This document shows, piece by piece, positions 50,582 through 63,159 of a stretch of 64,000 bases of DNA (the first letter of the stretch is position 1; every line of letters starts with the position of its first letter). Both the position numbers and the translations under genes were made by a program. The stretch is from Casuarius casuarius (Eukaryota; Chordata; Aves; Casuariiformes; Casuariidae): NCBI GenBank assembly GCA_003342895.1, contig PTFA01000158.1, positions 2,433,189 to 2,497,188 on the forward strand. The letters run 5' to 3'. The notes under the pieces were generated by a model that worked only from the letters and a program-made list of their open reading frames with translations, did no database searches and had not been told where the DNA came from.

Positions 50582-50625
50582 CTCAGTGAAGCCAATCCAG
50601 TAAAGCCACTTTGCACCAGAGTTTG
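50582..50625. repeat. possible ancient sauropsid repeat remnant
   Basis: CTCAGTGAAGCCAATCCAGT followed by TTGCACCAGAGTT resembles a repeat of the form 'CTCAGTGAAGTCAATGGAGT..TTGCACCAGAGT'. Very short. Confidence 0.2.
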
Positions 50626-53600
50626 TTTTTCAAGGGCGTACAGAGCATGCTGGAGCCTCCAGGTGGGTGCAGGCACGTTCAGCCCCTGCTCCAAGCAGGT
50701 GGGCACCAGGCACCACTGGTCCTGAGCTGGGTGGCTGTGTTAGCACAGTGCTCAGGCAAGCTAAAAAGCTCTAACGAGGGCTCATGTCTAATGAGGGCTC
50801 ACAACTCAGAGCATGAGCGAAGCAGGTACGTGACCTCCTGCATCTGACTATGAAGACATGACCATAGAATGTGAACTATGGAATTCGGAGTGAATTCTGA
50901 CTCCTGTCCCGATTTTGTAGGGAAGGCTATAAGCTACCTTATATAAAACAGAACTAATTCTCTACTCCATCACACCAGTGTTATCAAAATATAATGCTAT
51001 TAAAATAAATGAAATTACCTTAGAATAAAATGGGTGTCATGCACTGGAGAATCAGATCCACAGACCTGAGACTAGCAAGAAAGCAAGTGAAAGGTTTTCT
51101 TTATATAAGGACACGTTCTGAGGCATAACAGAATAGTAAATGCAATTGATGTACTTTCTTCTCACATATTACTATAGGTTCTTATTATTTGTGCTATTTT
51201 TAACCAAGCATAGACTTAGTCTTGTAATTTTTTACAATAAACTGAGAATCTCAGTGAGCAAGATATACTGTAAGCCTTTAATCCTGAGCATTACAGCCTG
51301 GCATATGCCAGACACCACACAGAAACGCAGGAAGAACATATTATGACTGTTTGGCATTGCTTTCTGTTTTGTAAAATTATATTTTGTCTGCTACAGATTT
51401 CAAAAAAATTCTGCAGATCTCTACAGGCTATTAAAAGTGGCTGGAGTGAAAAACAAAGTACTTCTAAAGGTTTCCTTCCGCCTACCATATGTTGTTAGAA
51501 AATTGCTTACATATACAGGTAGCACATATTAGAACTCTGCAAAACTGCTAAATACGCTTCAGGTAAATTTCCTGCACACACATAAACAGTGCCAGATTTT
51601 GAAAAAAGGTAAATGTAGCACACATGAATTTTTCATCTCATAAGCCATTGGGACTGCCTGAGTAGCCTCTAGCAAATTTTGTCCAAGAAAAGAAAGCAAG
51701 CATATGTTTTTGACGAGCAAGGGATATGTGAACAAATGAGGGAACCACAGGGCAGAAAATGTGTTTCAATACAATATGTATGAAATCTGGTAGGCCTTGG
51801 CCAAGCTACTGGAAAATGTGTGTGCTGTAGGTTGACCAGTAACAGTGTTCGAACAACATTTTCAAAAGAACCAAAATATGATTCTTTATTAAAAGCCCAT
51901 CAATTTTATGGTCTTAGCTTACGGAGGAAATTTGGGGAATTGAACTCTAAAGGAAATAATTTTAACAAAATTTTACTTCTGGTTTAGTGTCTGATAAACC
52001 TCAAAGACTACGTAGCTAAGTAAAACAGGCCTAGAGATCCTCCAGTTTTCAATTTGGATAGCCTTTTAAAAATTATTGACAATTAAGAGAATATCACTGT
52101 AAAGCAAATAGATAGAAAGTACATGAATTTTTGCTCCATGTTTTAAAGTAATCCTTAACAAAGACCTTTTATATAGTCTCCCTTCAATTATGCAAACCCA
52201 GATGACATATCATCACAGTCAATGACCAAAATAAAGCAGAGAATTTATAAATGGAAATTCCTAGTTCTGTGGTTCATCAGAAATTACAAGTGTGCTTTTA
52301 CAAAGTCAGTAGGAAGCACCGTTATGCAGATGGTGTGCTAGGTCCCTAAAACCATCTGACTACATAGGCTGGCCAGCAGGGAACTGGTGGAAGGCTGATC
52401 TTGCGACAAAGAATGTGTTAGTTGCCTCAAACCTAACTAGGTTACCATACAAATTGGATGAGGCAGTCCCAAAGACAAGTAAGAAGGAATGTGAAGTGAG
52501 GATTACCTGTCCACAGCGGACACCATAAAGTCCAGACTGGATGGAAGAAATTAGTTCTGCACAGCACCTAGGAGCTTATAAAGAGTGACTGTCAGGTCAG
52601 GAGAACGGAGAGAAGAAAATGGAAAAGAAGGTCCTGACTGAATATTATCAAGGAACAGCACCAAAGGGAACAGCGCCTGAGAAATAAGACCCTGGATGTC
52701 TCTGCAATGATATGTATATATAACATCTGATCAAATCTTGCTTAACTATAGCTTTGCATATTTGCAGCAAATGTAGAGTTAATTTGATATGCCATGTAGT
52801 TGTTGATGATGAAGTCATACCTTAGGTGACAGAACGTATTTGTGCTTTGAAGAGCACATAAGCCAGAATAGTTATTTATCTTCACTCTAGGTGTTTCCTG
52901 GCCCATCTCCTTCAAGAACCAGTCGGTGAGGGGTCTGAGAGCATTTCCTCAGTTGGCTGGCCTGATTAGTGAGTGGCAGCAGTCTTAGCTCGTATGCAGC
53001 TGATGCGGGATCCTAAACCTGCTGCCTGTTGGGAATAACTCTTAATGCATTCTGTCCCTCAAACTATGCCTGGATACTGGCTGGGGGGATGCTAGTTTTT
53101 ACAGTCAAAACTGTGCCAGGGAGCAAACTCATAATTAAACAGTATTGATAATCAGAAGTTCAGATCACTGCTTGGCCCAGCTTTATTTCACAATGGAGTT
53201 GTAGTCAAACAGTTTTGCCATCATAAGGACCTTGCTAACATGAAATTTTGAGAAGCTTCTTCACTGATTAACCATATGCTCGTCGATTAACAATGTATTG
53301 AAGACAAACCTTCAGCTGAAGATTGCTGGTATTTTCTAGAAATAAGAGCAGCTATTTAAGACTGCAGGTGCAAAGTGTAATACACACCTAAGAATCTGTG
53401 GAGCCATATGAGAGGAGGAAAGAATATAGAAACCAATTTCCTTGCAAAATATTCAGATCCAGCTCAGGTTTGGAAGCTCTCCAGCCCATGAATCCTGGAG
53501 AGCTGATTATCAGTGGGTAATTCTTTTGCCTCATGGAGGTAAGTATCAAAAATAACTTCTGGGCCACTGCAGAAATGCTAATTAGATTAGAACAATGATC

Positions 53601-56600
53601 ACTGGTCACAAGATTTGATCTGGAAAAATCTTCGCCAGATCCGACCTTCTGTAGAAATGTTTTTCACGATTGCTATAAAGGGAACCTTGGATAACCAGAT
53701 TAGAAATAATTACTTATCACAACCATAAACACATAACAATTTGAATCTAGTTGTTTCAGTTTCTAAAAGACTTATTGCCACAGGCAACATTAGCATGAAA
53801 AGTTTATACTATTACCATGGCTTGAAATAACTGACTATGTCTCTAACTGAGTGCAGTTTAGATGCTACCTGTGGATCAACCCTTGCCAGCTAGCCTGCAC
53901 CCATCATGTGGCAAGGAAAGTCTTGAAAGTGGGTTATTGGTTGCAGGCTGGAGCTAAGAACTGAGAAAATAAACCAGTCTGAACACATATGCAAGAGAGC
54001 CAGGCTTGCAGTGATACTGGGAAGACTCCGCTGTTGTTTAGTCTGTCAACAGCCTGAAAGCTTATTAGGACACTGGCCTCTGATCTCAGCAGGAAGATGA
54101 GAAAGTTTTTAGAGAATGAAAAATGTGGCACTGCAGTTGATCTAATCTGTCTTTTCCCCTTTCCCTTTCTCCCAGCATTGCAAATATGGATTGTACTTTT
54201 CCCTTCCTGAAGATATCAACTGTTAATAATTCACTCTGATGATTCTGGACATTTTATATTTAAAGTCTGCATACAATCTACTGATTAAATCGCATTATGA
54301 ATAGTTGGATGAATATCTTATTTAACAAATTACTTTCTTCTGCCACCACAAATTGTACTTCTGCAGCAAATGACTGGCCATTTTAATAAGAATGAATGTA
54401 ATTATTTTACAGTCTGTGCTCTTTAGAGGCCGGCGTACTTCATTTTCATGTAAGAAGTCAGTGAATATTATTGGAAAGGAGGATTTTTAAAGTTATAATT
54501 TGTGCCTATAATTTACAGAAAATGACTGTGCTTGGAAAATAAATAAGCCTTGTGGGGGGCTTTAGTGAAACCATTGAACCTTAAAAGGCATGAATCACTG
54601 AGTATTCCTTCTCTTTGCCAAACACACCCCATGGCAATATTTCCTCTTGTTATTTTATCAACTAGATAGAAAAAAATAAAAGAAAAAAAATCAAATATGG
54701 GCAAGGGAACCAAAAACAAGGCCAACAACATGGACTTTATTCTTCCTAAAGATATATGAAATCAGACTAGCAAACAACAACCTTTATTTTGCAACTTTTT
54801 CTCAGCTTTGGTCTCAGATACTCATTTGATTTGCTACAAGTCACCCGAGCTGTGAGGGCTGCCCTGGATGCAGTCTTAGCCAACTGCAAGTGGCAAAGAA
54901 TGGGAATTAGCTGAAGTTCATTTCACCTTGAATTTATCAGGGGGTTGTGTATTGATAGTTATCAGGGCTCAGATGATGCATAAAACACGTTAGAGCAGAG
55001 TAATGATAGATGATAATTTAACTGACATATATAGACGTCAAAATCCCAAAGAAAAATGATAGAATGTAGGTACCTGTCACTTAAGCCCTGGAAAATCTTC
55101 CTTCAGCTTGTGTGTGTGAAAGCTTTTTTGAAAATTAAATTCAGATACCTAAGTTTAATATTTTTGAAAATGCAAGCTCTCAAGCAAGTATGATAACTGT
55201 CCACTGTACTCTGCTAGTGACTTTTGGAAAAAGGTTTAAAAAAGAAAACACGTTTTAGTTCTGCAGGTGATATCTGATCTCAGCCTAGAAGCTCATCAAA
55301 CCCCAGCAATGAAGAAAGCTACTGTATCCATGTAAATCCACAAATTCAGAGTGCAAAAAGAAGGAAGCGCAGAAACTACAATTGTTCCTTAAGAAATATA
55401 ATCTCAACTTTATCATCCTTCTATGTTCAAAGGCATTGAACCTGAACCTTTTGTGCCCTAATCTAGTCCCTTAACCAGATTATTCTGGGTTATATATTCT
55501 CACTCTCTTCTTTCCACCTGTTCCACAATGTATAATGAATTAAGTATTTCTTGAGGCAGAGAGAATGGATGCTAGAATCCAGTACTTAGGTACACACTTG
55601 ACATACAGAGACACCCTGAATGAGAGCAGAGGGTAGATCACAGGTTACCCACCTCCTGCGTCACTGTTGCAGTGATATTAACAAGGCTGTGGATGAGGAT
55701 GGATGGGAGAGGTGGAACTTCAGCAGTTCTTTAAATCTGGATTTGAGTGGGAATTCCATTCCATACTTTAGCACACTTTAGTCTTCTCCAAAAAAGAAGA
55801 CTTTAACAAAACAGACAGATTCCCACTATATAAGGATATACATATATACATATATAGAGAGCCATAATTTTGTTTTGCAGCAACATTTGCTTGAAGCAGA
55901 AGCAGGTGAAGATCCTTAAATCAGTTTTACCCATAAGGCTGATCCTATTCACTAAAAAAAATTGCTCTAGGAAAAAATAGTGATATCAAGAAAAAGTGTT
56001 TAAACAGGCTTGGACCTGAAGGAGAATCACATCTGGGGAGACAAGCTACCTGAGAAGAACAAGCAAGCTCCTTGGAGAAGGGATCGTATTTTTGTTCTGC
56101 AAGTGTACAGCACAAGGCACAACAGAGTGCAGGGCCATATGTTGGTTTCCCAGATGAATCCGCTAAAATGTAAATTATTAAGTGCTGAAGATACCCCTAA
56201 ATCTCAGTATCTGAATAGGGCTTCTGAAGTCAATGAGATAATTTATTTTCTTTAAGATGTGAAACTCCCATTAGAGAAAGAGCACTTACAGGCGATGCTC
56301 TCAAAAATGACATTGAAAATAGTATGAAAGAAAGGGCATTGCCTGGCTGGGTATTTACCTGGATGGCCAGATGGAGGGGAAGGAGGGATTAAAGAGTCTA
56401 TAAGGGGTTGTGCACTTCCATGTCACTGATGCAGTCACACTCACAGGTTTGCTCAGTTCTAGCCTTTCTTCCTCCCTCCCTTTTTCGGCGTATACTTCAG
56501 GCATACCTTCCTTCCATGTCCTAAAAAGAACTTATGCATTTGATGTGTGTGATCTATCGACAATATCTGTGCAAGCAAGCACAGAAGAGCCTGGTAAATG

Positions 56601-59600
56601 TGCTGACTGCATGTGTCACAACAGATTTTGTTTTAACACATCAATATTTTGATCATTAATAAAATTCTGGGGGTCGGATTTCCAGATAATTCAGCTTGCT
56701 TGAACAGATTACCTCACTCTTCATCAGCTAGATTTTGCCCAATGTTATCTCTGAAATTGTTCTTAGGTTATGACCTTATTGAGTAAGTTTCAATCAAGAG
56801 TGAATTTTTATGACATTCTATAAAGCTGTGAAAATGAGTATTTATAATGGGAAATGTGAAACACCTTTAACTATAACTACACTGCTAGGAGCTGAAATAA
56901 TAAAAGAGCTTACTCTGTTTCATTTCACATTGTATAAGCTATTAGACAGAGGAGGTGGAAGTACAATTTAATTCTTCTCTCCCAGTACATTAAAGGTATA
57001 TTTGTATTTAGTTCCTTTCACTGACACTCTGTTTTACATTTTACCCTTTAGCATCCAATAAAAACAAAATAAAAAAGACAGAAGAAGGGAGAAAAGAAAC
57101 TGCTGTAGAAAATAACCTCAGAGAACAAGATAACTTCGTTTACAATCTAATAAAATATTTCTCGTGAGTGTGGAGGGGTGGAAACTCCTCTGTAATACTA
57201 AGTAACTCAAAGCTGTTGTGTTTGGAGGAAATGAAAAACTCAGTAGTCGCTGCACAAGGGGCCATGTATTATATAACTGAACTGTACCTGGTGACTATGA
57301 ACCGTAATCAACAGATTCTTAGGAAAAGAATGCACAGTAGCCAGTGCGCTTGGTCTGCAAATCAATAAAGTTCTAGTAGGAGCTTCTGTCTAGCTTCTGT
57401 GCTGATTTTTTATTAGTCTTTTTCTTTTTTTCTTTTAAACCGACAGCTCTCATGAGAACTGCAGTTCCTACCCTGCTCCGATCCAAGTCTGATGTCAGTC
57501 TGCCTAGCAACACTGATTCACCCAGCTAGTCCTAAAAGCCAAGAATTGCATTCCCTGCCCTGTAAAGGTTCTTTCATGTTATTTGCATCCTCACAAAGTG
57601 AACTCTGGTCCACTTAAAACTCATTTACTTCACAGCAGTTCTTGGATGCAGCTGAATTCTTCTTGGACAATATATTGATTTTTAATCAAAAGAAGCCTCT
57701 AAGAGATGGTAAGAGAAATGGTGGAATTTTCTGACTGTTTAATCATTTGTCGCACACTTGAAATTTCATATGAGTGCAGAAAGAACTTCCAAAGACAATT
57801 CTGTGGTTGTGCATGTACTGATTACACTAAAAGTCACCAGTAGAATGAATCCACATGCAGAGTACATCATTTATAGTGAACCTGGTGAATATACAGGCTT
57901 ACTAATCTTCTCTTTTGTTGCAGTGTTGGAGTTTCCCTTTTATCCTTGTCTTCCACTGCAGGCCTAATTCTTTCCATAAAATAGCTACAAGCAAAGGTGA
58001 TGGGAGACTGACAAGTTTTTTCTAGAAATTGAAGTTGTCCTAAAAAAAAGAAAAAAAAGAACGTAAAAGCAGCATTTGATTTTCTGTTATACTTGGAACT
58101 ATATTTATTTATTTGTCTACTAAATTTATTGTTTATCTCTTTCTACTCTTGTGAGAGGGTACATACAGGTGAGGGTACATGAACTGTGCTCTTGATCAAG
58201 CCTCGAATAACCCAAAACCAAAATCTTGTAGCATCAGGACTAGAAGGAATCCAGGTTGATTTTCAGAGACTAAATTTTTTAGGTTTACCTGCAAATTCTT
58301 TTTCTTTTGACAGTGGTGATTTAATCTGGAATCATCAAAAGAGTAAAGAAGACTCCGTGATAGTTACAGGCTCTCTCTCAGTAGTTCTGTGAGTCACTGA
58401 ACTCTGAACAGATTTGTAATGAACCGAAGCTCAGCTGTTTTCCCAGTGGTCATACTTTTTTGCAGATAAGTGGGTATGCCTTTGCAAAGACCAATATAAT
58501 GTGGCCTTCACCTTTGTGTAGAGACAATAAGTAATAATGTAAAAGAAATAAGCTGTGAGTTAACTTTGTCACATGAGTCTTCCAGGTTTATGTTTTCTGG
58601 AAAATCATTAATATCATTGGGATATTGAGGGAGCTGCTCTTCCTGCAATGCCATTAAACAGCCTGCTACTGTTTGAGTAAGTATGAAGAAATCAGTCTCT
58701 CGCCTTACAGGCTCTTCTCCAGATCTGGCCAACTAATAGCCAATCAAAAGGCTCAATATTAAGATAACTTTGGTGCCCTCTCTTCAGTGAAAGATGAACA
58801 GCATGGGACCTTGAGCTCACTGGGACCTTTGAGCAGCTTCCTTCTGTCCTTGCTACTCAGCTTAGCTTCAACATATTATCTTCTGATGCTGAGTTTGGGA
58901 GAGTCACTGCCATGTGTTTCTTTCCAACCAGGCATGACTTGTCCTGACCAGAACAAGGTCTGAAGAAGAGCTTAGGCTTGTGTTAGGACACTGAGCACAC
59001 TCAGGTTTTCAAGGTGATTTCAGAGCTTGTGCTAAATTTGCTCCAGGTCATGTCCTTACAAGAAAGCAATCCATGTAGTTCAGAGGTCTGCAGCTGAGAG
59101 TAATCTGAAATTCACTTTTCATTGACAGTACAGCTCCACTGGTGAGCATTGATTACCTGATGTTACCATTTACCTTTTTCTTTTCTCATTTCCATGTCTT
59201 TCTTTTCTAATCACAGCTTTCAGAGCTCCCATATCTCTCCCACCTCTCCAGTTTCCTTGCTAAGTAGTGCAAATGTAACAAGTGTATATGCATCTCGCCT
59301 TACAGCTTTTGAGAGGCAGAGCTTGGCTTCTTCCTGGCAGCTGCAAGATCCTCAGGGAAAAGGCTGGAGGCCACCTAGCATGACAGATGTGTGGCAGCAC
59401 ATCTGGGGAGTGCTGTTCCCAGCAGTTCTTCCAGCTGTAATTGTTACCCATTAGTGAGCAACAACAATGTCTCTCCATCACTGTGGTGGATCCCAGTGCA
59501 GGCCTTCTGCTTCCTTCCCCGAAATGATTCCTTATCTCCTGCAGGTCAGCTTCAGTCTTCTACTATATTAATTACAGGCTCAGCTGTGAGTCCTTCCACA

Positions 59601-60834
59601 TGCCTGCTCAGGGAGTAATGGTGCGTGAGAAGTCTCATTAGTCTCCTGTGTGGGCTGCCCACACTGCCAGGTCCTCAGAGGGAAGAAAGCAACTGTAAGC
59701 TAAATGCTGCTCTCCTTTCCTATGCAGATAAGCGATGACAGAGCAGGAAAGCATGGAGGATTGGACAGAACTGACCCCATCTCTTAATGGAGCAGTCTTT
59801 GTCAGACCCCGGTACACAGAGAGGCAGTAAACTGCACAAGTATGAGGGCTAGTTTAGGGCTTTTCTTGGAGCACCAGGTCTATGTTCTTCCCTTTCTGTT
59901 TTCCTCCTTGGTAGTCCAAGCAGTATCTGAAAACCTCATTCAGAAATGTGGCTGTGTTATCACAGGCTCAGTGTGAAACCAGGCTAAGTCGCAGCTCTCC
60001 CTTTCAAAGAGTGAGAAGTTTACAAACTAATATTGCAAAGATTTAGGTACTGTGTCATGTTAGGCACACAATGAATGTATTGTAAGTGTGCAGGGTGTTA
60101 CTGTACGTCAGATTAATTTGGTTCGTATGTCTCTGCAAGACTGGGACCTACAAGTTTGTTCATAATGAACAATGATCTGTGATGAATAGCAGACAATAAT
60201 AACACTGATAGGCATGCCTGTTTACTTACATCCTCAAGGTTTACCATGAGATTTATGATTTTTCTTCATAGCTCACTAGCCTTGTTTCTAACATGACTGT
60301 GAATATATATGTCCATGCACTCATAACATACATACATACACACACAATTCCATAGGCAGGAAAATGGGGCAGAATAGCATCATATAAGAACTTCTTTTTC
60401 TCCCACATTTCATATATCCACACCAAAAGTTCTGAATTTCCATTTTAACTGTTTCATGTCTGCACATATGCATTCTCACACATGGGGATGGTATTTTCCA
60501 AGACTGAAAATGATAGTGATGAGCAACACAATCCTGGGGGTGATGATTTGGAGTATGCAGAATAATTACAATAAAATAGCCCATACAATGTATTCTAATA
60601 AGTTCCTTACCACACTATTAAATTCTATAACTGAAACTTCCTTTCATTTCTGCCCAGGATTAATGTAGCATGAGGACTGAATTACCTCATGCCATTTACA
60701 AACAACTCTTTAGGTCACTAAAGTTGGATAAGCCACAATGAAACAGTTACATTATGTTTAGCTTGGAAACTAACAAGCGGAAAGTTTGGATTTTGCAAAA
60801 ACTTTAACCGATAAAGATACCTCCTTCCTCCTTC
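50626..60834. other. unique noncoding DNA
   Basis: Ten kilobases without a supportable gene or named repeat. All frames are below 90 codons. A good acceptor-like stretch ends at 59727 but no good donor follows. A short CA/TA patch lies at 60330-60348 and a TATACATA patch at 55834-55856. Confidence 0.55.
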
Positions 60835-61024
60835 GCCCAGAGCACACGGAGAGCCATGTGTACACATGTGCGCAGCAGCATGCACACACATAGAGCCATG
60901 AACTCGCACAGAACCATGAATGCATGAAGCTATGCACACACACGGTATATGGATACGCACAAAGCCATCAGGGCACACTGAACAGTGCACATGAATGCCT
61001 ACGCTTCCACATGGGCATGCACAC
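60835..61024. repeat. degenerate CA-rich minisatellite
   Basis: Repeated GAGCCATG / AGCCATGAA and GCACACAC modules at irregular 20-35 bp spacing. On minus it yields a Cys/His/Val-rich run inside a 109-codon frame (60718-61047), which reflects the repeat and not a protein. Confidence 0.7.
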
Positions 61025-61672
61025 CCCAAGGACTGCAAACACAGCAAAAATAAAAGAAGGGAACAATCCTTCCTAGACTTAGAAGGAATTGCCTGCTCTC
61101 TTCATTCCAGTAGGAATTCATTTTATGTCTTAACTGGTCCTAATCAAGGTTTTTCTGTGGTTGTTATTTTTTTTTAATTCAGGTCGAGTCAGAGGTAGGG
61201 AAATGACAAGTGTATTAGGCTCACACTGAAAATAAAGGGACCGCTAAAAGGATGAAATCTTGACCTCATTAATTTCAACAAAAATTTAATCCCCGACATC
61301 ACTAGGTTTAGAATTTCCCTCCCTCTGGGAAATCATGAGAATAGAGTTCCTCAGGGCTAGGTCCTACTCCTAAATTTTCTCCATTGATCTCTTCCCATTC
61401 TATTTTTCTTAAAAGAATAATCACACTGACATAGCCTGTGCAAGACGAGCTAAAAGAAGAGGAACGTATTAAAAATATTCCTTCTGCCATACAGCATTTC
61501 CCTCACTGATCTTGATCTTAGAAGAGTGCCAGCCTCCAGCCACTCTTTGTTTATTGCTCGGTGACTTGAAGTCAAATAGGACTGAAATACTTCACAGTGA
61601 ATCTTTCTACTGATGGACAGATTCTTCGTGATAAATCTGTTTCATCATATTGCCAATGGCTATATGGAATAC
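61025..61672. other. unique noncoding DNA with one possible repeat relic
   Basis: At 61238-61290, GGATGAAATCTTGACCTCAT and the following AT-rich bases recall the sauropsid repeat 'GGGTGAAATCCTGGCCCCATTG'. Otherwise nothing is seen. Confidence 0.4.
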
Positions 61673-61980
61673 ATAATTATTAAATGTATAATTCCCTATC
61701 TCTCAATCTAGATGCAATATAATTGGGTGAATAATTTATAGCAAACAATTTATAATTTGTGCCCATTCTCTATTAGCAAATTATCCACAAATACATTATA
61801 ATTCTCTAAAATGAATTCCTCATTCAGAATGACTTACTATAATTACGAAAACCTGATATAAAGTCTATTAAGTCAGTAGAAAGTATTTCATCAAATTCTA
61901 TGAACTCTGAATTAGACCTATAATTATTGGTCTGTAGATAAATCAGAAGTTGTTCAATAAAAGTACCCATGGTCATAATT
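61673..61980. promoter_or_regulatory. cluster of homeodomain-type ATAATT sites
   Basis: Ten sites (nine ATAATT, one AATTAT) start at 61673, 61688, 61719, 61731, 61752, 61779, 61798, 61839, 61920 and 61975. At the local base composition about one would be expected in 308 bp. CCAAT/ATTGG elements lie among them (near 61653, 61722 and 61926). This is the composition of many homeobox-bound vertebrate enhancers, but no functional evidence is visible. Confidence 0.3.
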
Positions 61981-62535
61981 TTCTTTCTAATTCTTTTGAT
62001 TGGATATGTTTCATTCCTCTAATTGGATAAGCATGTAGGGAAACAGATACACAGTGGACATACAGACTTATGTTTAAATTTCCATGACTCAAGTGCCTTT
62101 AAAGATCCCATGAGATGATTACTCATCTCTTTAGGCATCTAAATCTCTCTCTTAAATAATTCTTACAATAACTCTCCCTCCTATCACACATTACTTGGCA
62201 GCTGTAAAACCGGATTTCACAAGCTCTCAGCTTCTAATGCCTTAAGCATTGTAGTCTTTTTCTTTTTTTTTTCCCCTCCCCAAATTGAGACATTAAGTAC
62301 CCTGGAATAAAAGACCAAGCAGTATAAGCAAATTAAAGAGACATTTTTCACTAACACTCTCATATTTTATGATATTTAGCTAATTCCCATCCATTCCAAA
62401 TGCCAGAGCAAAGAGATTAATCTAACAGCACAAGTAATGATTGACAATGTACTTCACACCCAGTAGTAAAAGTCAAAGCTCTTATCTTGGCAATAAAAAT
62501 TGCTTGTTTCCAAACCAGCAAATACTACTAGGAAA
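61981..62535. other. unique AT-rich noncoding DNA
   Basis: No gene or repeat seen. A T-rich/C-rich run lies at 62258-62279. Confidence 0.6.
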
Positions 62536-62579
62536 ATATATATATATACACACATATGTATGTGTATATATATATATAT
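62536..62579. repeat. TA/CA palindromic microsatellite
   Basis: (TA)n, then ACACACATATGTATGTGT, then (TA)n. The arms are near-perfect inverted repeats and the tract alternates pyrimidine and purine throughout. Confidence 0.93.
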
Positions 62580-63159
62580 CAAAGCTTCTTTTTCTCTGTA
62601 TAGTTTCTTACCTAGACTAGGTTTCACATTTCTTTGAATTAATAATTCTGCTTTCTTTTCATTGTGCCTTAAGCAGTCATCTGACTTCAAAGAAACACTG
62701 TGTTTGCTTTAATTCCTCTGCAGTAGAAAATACCTTATTAAAGTAATGATCTAATGGTTTAAAACAGGGCACTTCTAAGCTTAATGGAGGCTCATTAAAT
62801 ATTCATTCATTAGACAATGCCGCTTGTAATAAAAATACCATTAAGTCACTATAATTCATACTGTCAAATACTAGCATGTACTAAAACTAAAAGTCACACA
62901 GGTCAATATTTATATGTACCATATCATCTTGCCTTAAAAATTGCTGTCCTGTACTTTCACTTATAAAAAGCTATGACCTGTAATCTATGCAGGACGATGT
63001 TGACTAGTGTTCAGCCCAGGGATTTAGCCTCTGTTAGACTGCTGTGAATAGTTGTGCTGGTTTTTCAGAATGGGGGTTATAGGCACATTTCATTACATAA
63101 AGCTAGACACTCAGCTGAGGTGGGAATGCATCTGTAGAAAGGAACACTATACACTATTT
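62580..63159. other. unique AT-rich noncoding DNA
   Basis: No gene or repeat recognised. AT-rich, CpG-poor sequence with homeodomain-like TTAAT/ATTCATT words near 62780-62860. Confidence 0.55.

Noticed and set aside
59695..59830. Possible exon after a strong acceptor at 59727
   Set aside because: No consensus donor within a reasonable distance and no open frame with coding character.
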